This document shows positions 5,456-12,206 of a stretch of DNA of 38,795 nucleotides, in pieces. Made by a program: the position numbers and the translations under genes. Numbering within the stretch: position 1 is the first letter of the stretch; each line of letters begins with the position of its first letter. Under the pieces are notes generated by a model. The model saw nothing but the letters and a program-made list of their open reading frames with translations. It did no database searches and had not been told where the DNA came from. The stretch spans positions 1 to 38,795 of the IMG/VR virus record IMGVR_UViG_3300035691_000014; one strand, 5' to 3'. The stretch is from a virus.

Positions 5456-6324
5456 GCGCGCCGGTCCGCATCGAGGCGCGCGCATGGAGCGATCTTCGCT
5501 TCGCTACGCTCGCCCGGCTGCTCGGGCTGGCTGACGCCGATCACGCGCTGATCAAGGTCGCCCGGCTGTGGAGCTGGCAGACCGAGCACTTCGCCCCCGA
5601 CGCCCCGACGTACGAGGTCGACGCCGACACGATCGAGAGCGTGCTCGGCCCCGGCGGCCCGGCGGCCCTGGTCCGCGCCAAGCTCGCTGACGAGACCCTG
5701 ACCGGCTATCGGATCAAGGGGACCGAGGGCCAGATCGAGTGGTGCGACAACCTGTCCAGCAAACGCCAGCAAGCTGGACGAGCGCGGGCCGAGGGCGCAC
5801 GCCGTGACGCGAAAGGTAGGCTGCTGCCGCACTATTCTGGTGAGCAAGAAGACAATTATCCAGCACACGGTCCAGCAAACCACCAGCACGCGTCCAGCGC
5901 TCAACCAGCAAGGTCCAGCGCTCCGTCTCCGTCTCCGGCTCCGTCTCCGGAAGAAGATCTAGAAGCCGGTTCGCCTGACGCCGAACCGGCCGATCCACCG
6001 GCCGCGCCACTGAGGCTGCTTCCGGAGCCTCCGGTCAAGCGCCGGAAGAAGGCCAAGCACGACATGCCCGAGGACTGGCATCCGACGGCGCGCCAGCGCG
6101 AGACCTGTAGGCAGATGGGGCTCGACGTTGAGGATCAGGTGCGCCGGTTCAGAAACCACCACCTCGCGAAGGGCAACCAGTTCGCGAGCTGGGACCGGGC
6201 GTTCGACACGTGGCTCGACAACGCGCTGAGGTTCGCCGAGGGGACCCGCGCCGGCCCTCACAGCAGCGCGGCGCGCGCGAACCTGCCGCCCGAACGACCG
6301 AACCCGTTGCGACCGATGGATTGA
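5452..6324 (+). CDS. Phage replication initiator / helicase loader (DnaT-like C-terminus)
   Basis: GTG 5452 overlaps the preceding stop, giving 290 residues; the longer frame has no better start. Residues 1-110 look like a winged-helix-type domain (ARLLGLADADHALIKVARLW is one helix pair). About 120-200 is a low-complexity linker of Ala, Pro, Ser and Gln. The C-terminal part (MPEDWHPTARQRETCRQMG, QVRRFRNHHLAKG, ASWDRAFDTWLDNAL) matches the DnaT-like replisome-organiser domain that brings DnaB to the origin. Immediately downstream is the DnaB gene. The linker DNA carries phased repeats that resemble a lambda-O-type origin, so this protein probably binds within its own gene. Confidence 0.78.
   Translation: MSAPVRIEARAWSDLRFATLARLLGLADADHALIKVARLWSWQTEHFAPDAPTYEVDADTIESVLGPGGPAALVRAKLADETLTGYRIKGTEGQIEWCDNLSSKRQQAGRARAEGARRDAKGRLLPHYSGEQEDNYPAHGPANHQHASSAQPARSSAPSPSPAPSPEEDLEAGSPDAEPADPPAAPLRLLPEPPVKRRKKAKHDMPEDWHPTARQRETCRQMGLDVEDQVRRFRNHHLAKGNQFASWDRAFDTWLDNALRFAEGTRAGPHSSAARANLPPERPNPLRPMD
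5754..5925 (+). repeat. Iteron array inside the initiator gene, candidate replication origin
   Basis: CCAGC starts at 5860, 5872, 5883, 5894, 5905 and 5915, spaced 12, 11, 11, 11 and 10 bp, so all face one side of the helix. Since the spacing is not a multiple of three, a peptide repeat cannot explain it. GTCCAGCAAAC occurs exactly twice (5754 and 5870) and GTCCAGCGCTC twice (5892 and 5913). At 5754-5779 GTCCAGC is also mirrored by GCTGGAC. An AT-richer stretch (5829-5860) adjoins the array. Lambda-type origins have the same layout. Confidence 0.62.
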
Positions 6325-6327
6325 CGC

Positions 6328-7692
6328 ATGAACACCGACGACAACAAACGCGCGCTCCTCTCCCTGGAGGCCTCGATCCTCGGGGCGATCCTTGTCGACA
6401 ACAGCGTCCTTGCGCAGTTCCCGACGCTCGAGGTCGTGGACTTCTTCGACCTGCGCCATCGGGCCGTGTTCGCGGCGGTGCGGAACCTCGAGTCCGCAAA
6501 CCAACCCATGGATCCGGTGACCGTCGAGGTGGAGCTCGCGAAGTCCGGCAAGCTGGACGCAATCGGGGGGCCTGGGTTCCTCGGCGAGCTCGCGCTGCAT
6601 GTCCCGACGACCGAGAACGCCATCGAGTACGTGCGGCAGATCCGCAACGCCTCGCTCGGTCGACGGATCCGACTCGTCGTGAGCGAGCTACTTGAGCAGG
6701 ACCCGAACGACGGCGCCGAACTGCTCTCGATGGCGTGGTCCGCGCTCTCGAAGCTCGACGAGGACCAGCCGGACGCTACGCGGTCCATCTCGGACCTGGT
6801 GCGCAAGCGGTTCAAGCAGCTCGAGCAAATTGCCCAGGAGCGCGAGAGCGGCGTACGGACGATGACCGGGTTCCCGACCGGCGTCGCGGGGCTCGACGAG
6901 AAACTTGGAGGGTGGCAGCCCGGAATCGTGAGCATCGTCGCAGCGCGTCCTGGGATGGGGAAGTCAAGCCTCGGGCTCGCGACCGCGCGCGCGGCATCGG
7001 AAGCGGGCTTCGGGGTCCACGTGTTCTCGCTCGAGGACACGGAGGACGCGTACGCCGATCGCTCGCTGTCGGGGGAGAGCGACGTTCCAGCCGAGAACCT
7101 GCGCAACGCCGCGCTGAATCGCGGGCAGATGAGCGACCTCACCAAGGCGTTCGTGAACCTGCGCGGCCGGCGCTGGGTCATCGACGACCGGAGCGGGATC
7201 ACCGCCGACGAGATCGTGCGCTCGGTGCGTCGGCACAAGCGGACGAACCAGACGCGGGTGGTTATCGTCGACTACGTGCAGCTCGTCGCACGCCCCCGCG
7301 GCTCCCGGCTCTCCCGCCACGAGGAACTGACCGAGATCGTGACCACGCTGGCCAACGCGGCGAAGCACGACGGCATGGCCTACGTGGTCATGAGCCAGCT
7401 CAACCGCGAGCTCGAGAAGCGGAGCGACAAGCGCCCACAGCTCGCTGACCTGCGCGAGAGCGGATCGCTCGAGGAGCGCGCCAAGTGCGTCGTCGGCATG
7501 TACCGCGGCTCGATCTACGGGTCTCCGGTGCGCGGCGTCGACTGGGACCCAACCTGGGGCGGTGACCTGTCGTTCGAGCCGACGCGCGACGCGTTCACGC
7601 GAACCGCGCAGCTCTGCGTGCTCAAGAACAGCAACGGGAGAACAGGGCTCGTGTTCGCGAACTGGGACGGGTCCCTGACCAAGGTCTGGTGA
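6328..7692 (+). CDS. dnaB: Replicative DNA helicase, DnaB family
   Basis: The 454-residue protein has an N-terminal DnaB domain (SLEASILGAILVDNSVLAQF, short N-terminal helical hairpin) and a RecA-like C-terminal helicase domain. Walker A is ARPGMGKSS (about 206-214, Lys212), Walker B VVIVDYVQL (311-319), and the H3/H4 region is SQLNRELEKR followed by PQLADLRESGSLE. It forms a hexamer that unwinds DNA 5' to 3' at the fork. DnaB-typical FPTGVAGLDEKLGGW precedes Walker A. It follows the initiator/loader by 3 nt, consistent with joint expression. Length is normal for the family. The LRESG-x-E segment is retained, although the usual following QDAD is altered to ERAK. Confidence 0.95.
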   Translation: MNTDDNKRALLSLEASILGAILVDNSVLAQFPTLEVVDFFDLRHRAVFAAVRNLESANQPMDPVTVEVELAKSGKLDAIGGPGFLGELALHVPTTENAIEYVRQIRNASLGRRIRLVVSELLEQDPNDGAELLSMAWSALSKLDEDQPDATRSISDLVRKRFKQLEQIAQERESGVRTMTGFPTGVAGLDEKLGGWQPGIVSIVAARPGMGKSSLGLATARAASEAGFGVHVFSLEDTEDAYADRSLSGESDVPAENLRNAALNRGQMSDLTKAFVNLRGRRWVIDDRSGITADEIVRSVRRHKRTNQTRVVIVDYVQLVARPRGSRLSRHEELTEIVTTLANAAKHDGMAYVVMSQLNRELEKRSDKRPQLADLRESGSLEERAKCVVGMYRGSIYGSPVRGVDWDPTWGGDLSFEPTRDAFTRTAQLCVLKNSNGRTGLVFANWDGSLTKVW

Positions 7693-7695
7693 CCG

Positions 7696-7833
7696 TTGAG
7701 TGTCGAAGCGGAGAGGCTGCGAGAGGCGCTGGACCTGTATCGCCAGCACGAGCACACCGACCGACGAGAAGAGATGTACAACAACCTGCGCAGCGTCGTA
7801 GAGTCGATCAAGCGTAGACGGAGGAACGCATGA
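7696..7833 (+). CDS. Small helical protein after DnaB (45 aa)
   Basis: Starts with TTG at 7696, 3 nt after dnaB, with only a weak SD, and ends in an ATGA overlap with the next gene. The product is one charged helix (AERLREALDLYRQHEHTDRR, VVESIKRRRRNA). No family. The overlap and the good helical pattern support it, but the rare start codon lowers confidence. Confidence 0.5.
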   Translation: MSVEAERLREALDLYRQHEHTDRREEMYNNLRSVVESIKRRRRNA

Positions 7834-8084
7834 CACCGAAGCCCCACAAGACCACGACAGAACTTTGGGCGACCGAGCACGCGCGTGGCGGACCCGAGGA
7901 CAAGAAACACCGCGTGCGCTGGTATTGTTCGTGCGGCCGGCTTGGGCCATCGATCCCGATCGGCGAGGTCAAGAACGGCAAGAGCGCTGAGCGTCGCGCG
8001 AGGACTGGCGGCGAGCGCCATGTTGCGGCGATGGAGCGCGGAGAGACAACCAACGAGCGGCCGACGACGGCCGGAAAGGGATGA
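7830..8084 (+). CDS. Small basic protein with WYCSCG motif (84 aa)
   Basis: ATG 7830 follows GGAGGAACGC, a strong SD, and overlaps the previous stop. The protein has HRVRWYCSCGRLGPSIPIG near the centre and HVAAMER near the end. Two cysteines and two or more histidines could bind zinc, as in small phage C-x-C ... H proteins. Family not known. The next start (ATG 8081) overlaps its stop. Confidence 0.65.
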   Translation: MTPKPHKTTTELWATEHARGGPEDKKHRVRWYCSCGRLGPSIPIGEVKNGKSAERRARTGGERHVAAMERGETTNERPTTAGKG

Positions 8085-8575
8085 CCGTGAACCACGGACT
8101 GGATACCGACGAGCGCGTCTGCTTTTACGAGCAGGAGTTCTACCCGCTGAGCAACTTCTCGGCGTTCACGCTGATGTGGAATGGGCTTCGGTTCGACACC
8201 TCGGAGGCCGTGTACCACTGGGAGAAGTTCCAGCCACGCGGAGACATGTACGACGGCGATCGAGCGGCGGTCGCGGATAGCATCCGCGTGGCAGCGTCCG
8301 CGCACGAAGCGTTCCGCATCGCGCAGGGTGCGCGCCGAGCATTCGGGCGGCCCGACTGGTCTACCGTTCGCGTCGACATCATGCGCCAGATCCTCCGCGC
8401 CAAGGTCGAGCAGCACGAGTATGTGCGCCGCAAGCTCCTCGAAACCGGGGATCGCGAGCTGGTCGAGAACAGCTGGCGCGACAGCTTCTGGGGCTGGGGT
8501 CCGAACCGCGACGGGCAGAACATGCTCGGCAAGCTCTGGATGGAGATCCGGGCGGAACTGAGAGGTCAGTCGTGA
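8081..8575 (+). CDS. NADAR family N-glycosidase (YbiA-like), possible anti-DarT factor
   Basis: The 164-residue protein aligns with NADAR/YbiA by motif: CFYEQEFYPLSNFSAF (about 14-29), RFDTSEAVYHWEKFQP (37-52), RPDWSTVRVDIMRQILRAKV, LLETGDRELVENS and FWGWGPNRDGQNMLGKLWME. The aromatic and acidic residues of the N-glycosidase pocket and the final WGxG and NMLGK blocks are present, so it should be active. NADAR enzymes act on ADP-ribose-like N-glycosidic bonds. Some remove ADP-ribose from guanine in DNA and let phages escape DarT toxins; applying that here is inference. It lies among replication genes, suiting protection of replicating DNA. Length is normal. SD is weak, so coupling to the upstream gene is likely. 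Confidence 0.9.
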   Translation: MTVNHGLDTDERVCFYEQEFYPLSNFSAFTLMWNGLRFDTSEAVYHWEKFQPRGDMYDGDRAAVADSIRVAASAHEAFRIAQGARRAFGRPDWSTVRVDIMRQILRAKVEQHEYVRRKLLETGDRELVENSWRDSFWGWGPNRDGQNMLGKLWMEIRAELRGQS

Positions 8576-8739
8576 CCAAGCCCCGCGGCTCCGTCATCGT
8601 GCGCCGGTTCCTCGCCGGGGAATCTCTCGACGATCTCGTGATGCTCTGCCGCGATAGCGGGATGTGGCGAGACAAGGCGCTCGCCCACGTCGAGAACTGC
8701 ATCCGCCGGGCGCTGAACCAGAGGCGGGCGCGGCGATGA
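8572..8739 (+). CDS. Small HTH-like protein (55 aa)
   Basis: GTG 8572 overlaps the NADAR stop; the gene ends in an ATGA overlap. The 55 residues contain GESLDDLVMLCRDSGMWRDK followed by HVENCIRRALNQRR, a pattern of two helices and a turn that resembles small phage HTH proteins used to switch transcription. No family can be assigned. It could equally be a structural helix pair. Confidence 0.6.
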   Translation: MTKPRGSVIVRRFLAGESLDDLVMLCRDSGMWRDKALAHVENCIRRALNQRRARR

Positions 8740-8909
8740 CCGACCCCGAGCGCACCGCGTGGCTCGCACTGTACGCTGTGGCGTGGTTCCAGCCGACGGG
8801 TGACGCGCCAGGTGTATTGTCCTGCGAGCGCCGCGCGTGGATCGCAGCCGAGCGCGCGGACGTTGCGCTCGAGGCACTGAAGCGCGCGCGGCCGGAGGTC
8901 CTGCGGTGA
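8736..8909 (+). CDS. Small hypothetical protein (57 aa)
   Basis: ATG 8736 overlaps the previous stop; its own stop overlaps the next GTG. Predicted helical with aromatic N-terminus (ERTAWLALYAVAWFQPTG) and a second helix (RRAWIAAERADVALEALK). No motif recognised, no clear membrane segment. Confidence 0.6.
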   Translation: MTDPERTAWLALYAVAWFQPTGDAPGVLSCERRAWIAAERADVALEALKRARPEVLR

Positions 8910-9103
8910 GCGACGTGACGCGCCTCGGGTACAGCGATGCCGACTGGGTCACCAAGGTCGCTCGCCCCAGGGTGCGCACCACACTACTCTGGGCAGGTGC
9001 GCGCCGGGCGCGCGGCTCACTGAACGGTCAACTGCCGGAGCCGAGCCGGTCGCGGATCTTCGCCGCGATGGGCCGGGCCGCCGTGCTGGAGGCGTGGCGG
9101 TGA
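8906..9103 (+). CDS. Small basic hypothetical protein (65 aa)
   Basis: GTG 8906 overlaps the previous stop (GTGA). The product is Arg-rich (KVARPRVRTTLLWAGARRAR) and ends with a helix (IFAAMGRAAVLEAWR). No family. It precedes the resolvase gene, whose SD GGAGG lies in its last codons. Confidence 0.6.
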   Translation: MSDVTRLGYSDADWVTKVARPRVRTTLLWAGARRARGSLNGQLPEPSRSRIFAAMGRAAVLEAWR

Positions 9104-9513
9104 TCTGCCCGAAGTGCGGCCACGACCCCGATGCCGAGGTTGGTGGCCGGTGGACGCTCACGCTCGATGAGGCGCTGACCAGCGCGAACCTGCGCGTGGT
9201 CAACGCCAGTGGGTCGCGGTGGCGCTACGCCAAGGAGCGCGACGCGTGGCAGTGGCTCGTGAAGGCTGCGCGCGTGAACCAGCGCGTGGCGACTGCGCGG
9301 CCATCTGGCAAGCGCCGAGTGACCATCGAGCGCGTGTACGCCGGCCGGTGTCGAGAACTCGACCGCGACAACGTCCATGTGAAACCGTTGGTCGACGCGC
9401 TGGTGCGCGAGCAGATCGTGCACGACGACGGACCAGCGTGGCTCGAGCTCCACGTCACGCAGCGGCGCGGTGACCGGAACCAGACCGTGGTGACCGTCGA
9501 GGAACTGCTCTAG
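9100..9513 (+). CDS. RusA-like Holliday-junction resolvase with N-terminal zinc knuckle
   Basis: GTG 9100 is 7 nt after GGAGG and overlaps the previous stop; GTG 9094 would sit too close to the SD. The product has an N-terminal ICPKCGHDP half-ribbon, then a domain with RRVTIERVYAGRC, RELDRDNVHVKPLVDALV and EQIVHDDGPAWLEL. D-x-DN, the following Lys and the DD pair are the RusA metal-site pattern (D-x-D-N ... K ... DD). RusA dimers cut four-way junctions, which suits a phage that recombines and packages branched DNA. It ends the rightward replication operon and converges with the leftward island 6 nt later. A more distant endonuclease of the same fold is the alternative. Confidence 0.72.
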   Translation: MICPKCGHDPDAEVGGRWTLTLDEALTSANLRVVNASGSRWRYAKERDAWQWLVKAARVNQRVATARPSGKRRVTIERVYAGRCRELDRDNVHVKPLVDALVREQIVHDDGPAWLELHVTQRRGDRNQTVVTVEELL

Positions 9514-9518
9514 AGCAG
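9505..9518. other. 14-bp perfect palindrome where two operons converge
   Basis: CTGCTCTAGAGCAG spans the TAG of the resolvase gene and the start of the 6-nt gap before the opposing stop. It can form a 5-bp stem with a CTAG loop in transcripts from either side. There is no U-tract, so it is only a weak terminator candidate. Confidence 0.4.
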
Positions 9519-9519
9519 G

Positions 9520-10272
9520 TCACCGCGGCCGGAGCGCCGGTGGCAGCGGGATCTCGATGTCGCCGGGTCGCTCGGTCACGGTGGTCGCTGCGGCGACCGC
9601 CGCTTCGCGCTCTGCCGGCCGTGCGTCGTTGCAGGTCGCACCGGCGCTTGCCAGGAGCGCGTATGCGGCGTCCATCTGCTCGACGGTCGAGAAGGGGACG
9701 CCGGTCAGGTGCACGCCGCGACCCTGGCGCGTCGAGCAGAAGAACGTTGCCTGGTCACCAGGACGCGCGGCGATCGTCGCCGGCTCGCGGAGCACGGCCG
9801 AGGCATAGTTTCGCGCGTAGCGTCCCAAGTGTCCGGGCTCGCGCTCGGCGTGAACATCGCTCGAGCCGCCTTGGCGCAGGCATTCCGCGACGAACGCTTC
9901 ACGCTGATCGCGCCAGCGGAAGACCGGGATGCCACGGCCGACGCGCGTGAGGCTCTTGCAGCCGATGATCCTCCCGGTCGCGTCGCGGACTTGCTCGCCA
10001 GGTGTGAGCAGGTCGGCGGTCGAGCGATGCATGGCCGCAGCGGTCTGCGCCACCACGAGCGAGACGACGTAGTAGACGTCCGGTGCCGGGTCGGGCAGGT
10101 CCTCGAGCCGGGTGTAGGTCACCCAGCTTGTGGGGATCGTGGTGCCATCGTCCGCGGCGATCGGGCCCGCCGCCTCGACCCACTCGCCAGCGCGCGCCGG
10201 TGGAGACGTTGGTGCGATGGTGAGCGAGCCGATGGTGATAGGATGCGGGGTGAGATTGATGATCTTGGACAT
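9520..10272 (-). CDS. Phage NLTPHP-motif protein (250 aa)
   Basis: The N-terminus IINLTPHPITIGSLTI is a recurring opening of phage hypothetical proteins (INLTPH). A conserved-looking centre follows: VYYVVSLVVAQTAAAMHRS, then DLLTPGEQVRDATGRIIGCK. These look like one compact beta-rich domain of about 115 residues. The rest contains a RGVHLTGVPFSTVEQMDAAY block and a poorly ordered Ala/Glu-rich tail. The ATG at 10272 follows AAGGAT at good spacing. Function unknown; it is the last and longest gene of the leftward island, separated from the next gene by an 87-nt gap with two hairpins. Confidence 0.8.
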   Translation of the reverse strand: MSKIINLTPHPITIGSLTIAPTSPPARAGEWVEAAGPIAADDGTTIPTSWVTYTRLEDLPDPAPDVYYVVSLVVAQTAAAMHRSTADLLTPGEQVRDATGRIIGCKSLTRVGRGIPVFRWRDQREAFVAECLRQGGSSDVHAEREPGHLGRYARNYASAVLREPATIAARPGDQATFFCSTRQGRGVHLTGVPFSTVEQMDAAYALLASAGATCNDARPAEREAAVAAATTVTERPGDIEIPLPPALRPR

Positions 10273-10293
10273 GATGAATCCTTGTGGTTGTGC

Positions 10294-10339
10294 GCCGGCG
10301 GGAGTGCCGGCTCAAAGGGGCCGCGCAGTAGACGCGCGG
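10294..10339 (-). promoter_or_regulatory. Two tandem GC-rich hairpins ahead of the NLTPHP gene
   Basis: CCGCGC/GCGCGG (10321-10339, 7-nt loop) and GCCGGC/GCCGGC (10294-10311, 6-nt loop) lie in the 87-nt gap between two leftward genes. They could attenuate or stabilise the transcript. The second arm pair is self-palindromic and so less telling. No U-tract follows either. Confidence 0.4.
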
Positions 10340-10359
10340 GTAGGTCGAGAGCGAACAGG

Positions 10360-10581
10360 TCAGCGGTCAGGATCGTACGCTGTGTATCTATCGCGGTACG
10401 CGCGAACCGGACGCGCCGGCGGGCGTGGTGCAGACTGGGCTGCGCAGACCTCTATGAGCGTCATCTCGCTCTCGTCGACACCCGCATTCGTTGCCGCGAC
10501 GCGGCGGGCGGTTGCCTCGTCCGCGGCAGAAGCACTCCAGTACTGTTTGATGGTGATATCGCAAGAAAATGTATAGACCAT
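10360..10581 (-). CDS. Small hypothetical protein (73 aa)
   Basis: The protein begins MVYTFSCDITIKQYWSASAA, then DEATARRVAATNAGVDESEM and ends in a basic Pro/Arg tail. The first half is a plausible beta-alpha fold, similar in style to small phage proteins with a strand, a helix on Ala-Asp-Glu residues and a second strand. No family. It starts 4 nt after the preceding stop with no strong SD. Confidence 0.65.
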   Translation of the reverse strand: MVYTFSCDITIKQYWSASAADEATARRVAATNAGVDESEMTLIEVCAAQSAPRPPARPVRAYRDRYTAYDPDR

Positions 10582-10585
10582 GATG

Positions 10586-10921
10586 TCACGCGGTGCGCTC
10601 GTCTTCGCTCGGCCCCGCGGCGGACAGCGCGCTGACCACCTGGGCGCGGAGGTCGGCGAGTTCGCGCTCGAGGTCGGAGATGCGCTTGTGCTGCTCGAAG
10701 ATGCCGCGCTCGATGCGGCTCATCGTGGCGTCGGGTGGCTCGACTGGGCCGAGCCCGAACGCCTCGTCGGCGATCGTCACGGCCCGGTCGAGAGCCTGCC
10801 GCGCCTCGCGGAGGTCGGCGACCAGGCCGCGCAGGACGGCGGACATGTTGTTGCCGGGTGCTGCGAGCTCGTGGATGCGAGCCAGCGCCTCGGCGCTGGC
10901 CATGCGCTCGTCGGGAGTCAC
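10586..10921 (-). CDS. Coiled-coil hypothetical protein (111 aa)
   Basis: The open frame is longer, but GTG 10921 overlaps the upstream stop (GTGA) and gives a protein with sensible composition. Helical segments are SAEALARIHELAAPG, LVADLREARQALDRAVTI and a C-terminal heptad run (IERGIFEQHKRISDLERELA, then DLRAQVVSAL). Probably a dimeric coiled coil. No enzyme motif. Confidence 0.65.
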   Translation of the reverse strand: MTPDERMASAEALARIHELAAPGNNMSAVLRGLVADLREARQALDRAVTIADEAFGLGPVEPPDATMSRIERGIFEQHKRISDLERELADLRAQVVSALSAAGPSEDERTA

Positions 10922-11184
10922 GGCCTCGGTCTCCCCGCGGGGTGCGCCTTGATCGCGCGCTCGATGTCGAGCTTCGACTTGGCGGCAAGGAGTGCGGCCT
11001 GGGTGCACTGCTCGCACGCTGCGCGCTCGGCACCGAGGATGATGGAGATCGAGGCCCGGGCGTCGGTGAGAAGTTTCATCGCCAGCTCGATCTGCGCGCG
11101 GGCGACCCACAGGCCGGCGTAGTCTTGGACCTCCGTGGGGCGCCCGGGGAGGCTAGCCTGGAGCTGCTTCTCGAGGTCGGTCAT
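10918..11184 (-). CDS. Hypothetical helical protein (88 aa)
   Basis: ATG 11184 follows GGTGACCC. The protein starts MTDLEKQLQASLPGRP and continues as helices (LWVARAQIELAMKLLTDARA, ERAACEQCTQAALLAAKSKL). A single C-x2-C pair is not enough for a zinc site alone. The gene lies in the leftward island and ends in a GTGA overlap. Confidence 0.65.
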   Translation of the reverse strand: MTDLEKQLQASLPGRPTEVQDYAGLWVARAQIELAMKLLTDARASISIILGAERAACEQCTQAALLAAKSKLDIERAIKAHPAGRPRP

Positions 11185-11187
11185 GGG

Positions 11188-11337
11188 TCACCAGTACTTT
11201 CCGATGAAGTGGACGGCCACCCAGATCGTGCCGATCGGGACCGCGACGCATGCGGCGATGAAGGCCACGATGACGATCGTCTGGATGATGCCGCCGGCGG
11301 CGCTGGCGATCTTGTTGCCCTTGGTTCGGATGTCCAC
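11188..11337 (-). CDS. Single-TM small membrane protein (49 aa)
   Basis: GTG 11337 with AGGAGG upstream. A basic start (VDIRTKGNKIAS) is followed by a hydrophobic run of more than 25 residues (GGIIQTIVIVAFIAACVAVP, then IGTIWVAVHFIG) and a short KYW tail, so one long or two short TM helices. Unknown function. It is next to a 34-aa membrane protein, and the pair could act together, for instance in membrane signalling or lysis control. Confidence 0.6.
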   Translation of the reverse strand: MDIRTKGNKIASAAGGIIQTIVIVAFIAACVAVPIGTIWVAVHFIGKYW

Positions 11338-11339
11338 GG

Positions 11340-11444
11340 TCAGTGCCTCCTGTAGAGGTTGCGCGCGGCGAGCCAGCCGGCGGTGAATCCCGCGGCGCCG
11401 ACGGCGAGCGCGAGGGTGAGCCAGAGACGGGTCAGGTGGTACAT
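11340..11444 (-). CDS. Very small membrane protein (34 aa)
   Basis: ATG 11444 with AAGGAA 4 nt upstream starts 34 residues: MYHLTR, then WLTLALAVGAAGFTAGWLAA and RNLYRRH. It is a signal-anchor-like TM helix with a positive C-terminal tail. The longer open frame upstream is not used because the SD fits this ATG. Two nucleotides separate it from the next membrane protein. Function unknown. Confidence 0.55.
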   Translation of the reverse strand: MYHLTRLWLTLALAVGAAGFTAGWLAARNLYRRH

Positions 11445-11467
11445 GGTTCCTTTTCGGGTGGTAGACC

Positions 11468-11671
11468 CTACGGTCTGCGTCGGGATGACGGTTGCGGTTG
11501 GCCAGGTTCGTTGGCCAGGTACGCGCGCCGCTGTCGCGGCTTGTGAACGCCAAGCACGACGATCGACACGGTGCGTCGGTCGACGCTGCATGGTTCGCCG
11601 ATCGCTGCCTTGCAGTAAGGACACACGACGCTCAACAGGATCGGGATCCGCTTGCTCACGGCGCGACTCAC
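11468..11671 (-). CDS. Small zinc-knuckle protein (67 aa)
   Basis: GTG 11671 overlaps the upstream stop. VVCPYCKAAIGEPC, then SIVVLGVHKPRQRRAYLANE, gives C-x2-C ... C with a downstream His and Arg-rich helix. This CPxC ... G-PC ... H-x-x-R layout recurs in actinobacterial and phage zinc-binding miniproteins. Probably nucleic-acid or protein binding. Confidence 0.7.
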   Translation of the reverse strand: MSRAVSKRIPILLSVVCPYCKAAIGEPCSVDRRTVSIVVLGVHKPRQRRAYLANEPGQPQPSSRRRP

Positions 11672-11862
11672 GGCGCGATCCGATCATGCCAGCGCGCGAT
11701 CGAGCGGAAGGTGCGCAGCGCGACGCCGTTGTTCTTGCGGCGGTAGTGGTCTCCGCGCGACCACTTCACGCCGCGCCGCGCGACCCGGTTGTCGATCGGA
11801 TGCTGCGCAGCCTGGCGCGCGCGATCCTCGATCCACTGCTCGATGCCGTCTCTGGTCAGCAT
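11668..11862 (-). CDS. Small basic hypothetical protein (64 aa)
   Basis: ATG 11862 has AAGGAG 9 nt upstream; an upstream TTG (11883) lacks an SD. The N-terminal helix (LTRDGIEQWIEDRARQAAQH) is followed by a very basic, aromatic segment (VARRGVKWSRGDHYRRKNNG, then ALRTFRSIARWHDR). It could be nucleic-acid binding. No family is recognised; it is GTGA-coupled to the zinc-knuckle gene. Confidence 0.6.
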   Translation of the reverse strand: MLTRDGIEQWIEDRARQAAQHPIDNRVARRGVKWSRGDHYRRKNNGVALRTFRSIARWHDRIAP

Positions 11863-11916
11863 TGGACAACGCTCCTTGGACAACAGGTTCAGATCTTCGA
11901 CGGTGACCGTGGGGTA

Positions 11917-12204
11917 CTAAGCCCGAAGGAACGCCTCGGGCTCCACGACCCAGCCCCAGGCCGCCAGCACGGCGCGGGACTTCAGGACGTGCTCCGGCTG
12001 GCTCGGGTCGGCGAGCCACGCGGCGCACATCTGCCAGGCCACCGAGTCGCGGTGTGCGGCGCCCGCGTAGTGCACGAGGTGCTCGGCGCCGGCGGCCCGC
12101 ATCGCTCGGATCACGGCGCCGGAGTCGATGCGGCGGTAGCGGTTGAGGGTCTGGCGCGCCTGATGGAATGCCGATTCGGTGATGGTCGAGGTCGGGCTCT
12201 GCAT
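11917..12204 (-). CDS. Hypothetical protein (95 aa)
   Basis: ATG 12204 is used because GGGGTGG lies about 5 nt upstream; GTG 12213 (98 aa) is the alternative. The protein contains a helical domain (ITESAFHQARQTLNRYRRI, AVIRAMRAAGAEHLVHYAG, then DSVAWQMCAAWLADPSQP). A HYAGAAHRDSVAWQM region looks compact and possibly conserved, but I recognise no family. Leftward island. Confidence 0.65.
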   Translation of the reverse strand: MQSPTSTITESAFHQARQTLNRYRRIDSGAVIRAMRAAGAEHLVHYAGAAHRDSVAWQMCAAWLADPSQPEHVLKSRAVLAAWGWVVEPEAFLRA

Positions 12205-12206
12205 GG

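Noticed and set aside
11909-11915. TGGGGTA, a reverse iteron core, between leftward genes
   Set aside because: Only the 7-bp core matches, which is expected by chance in this length; no neighbouring copies.
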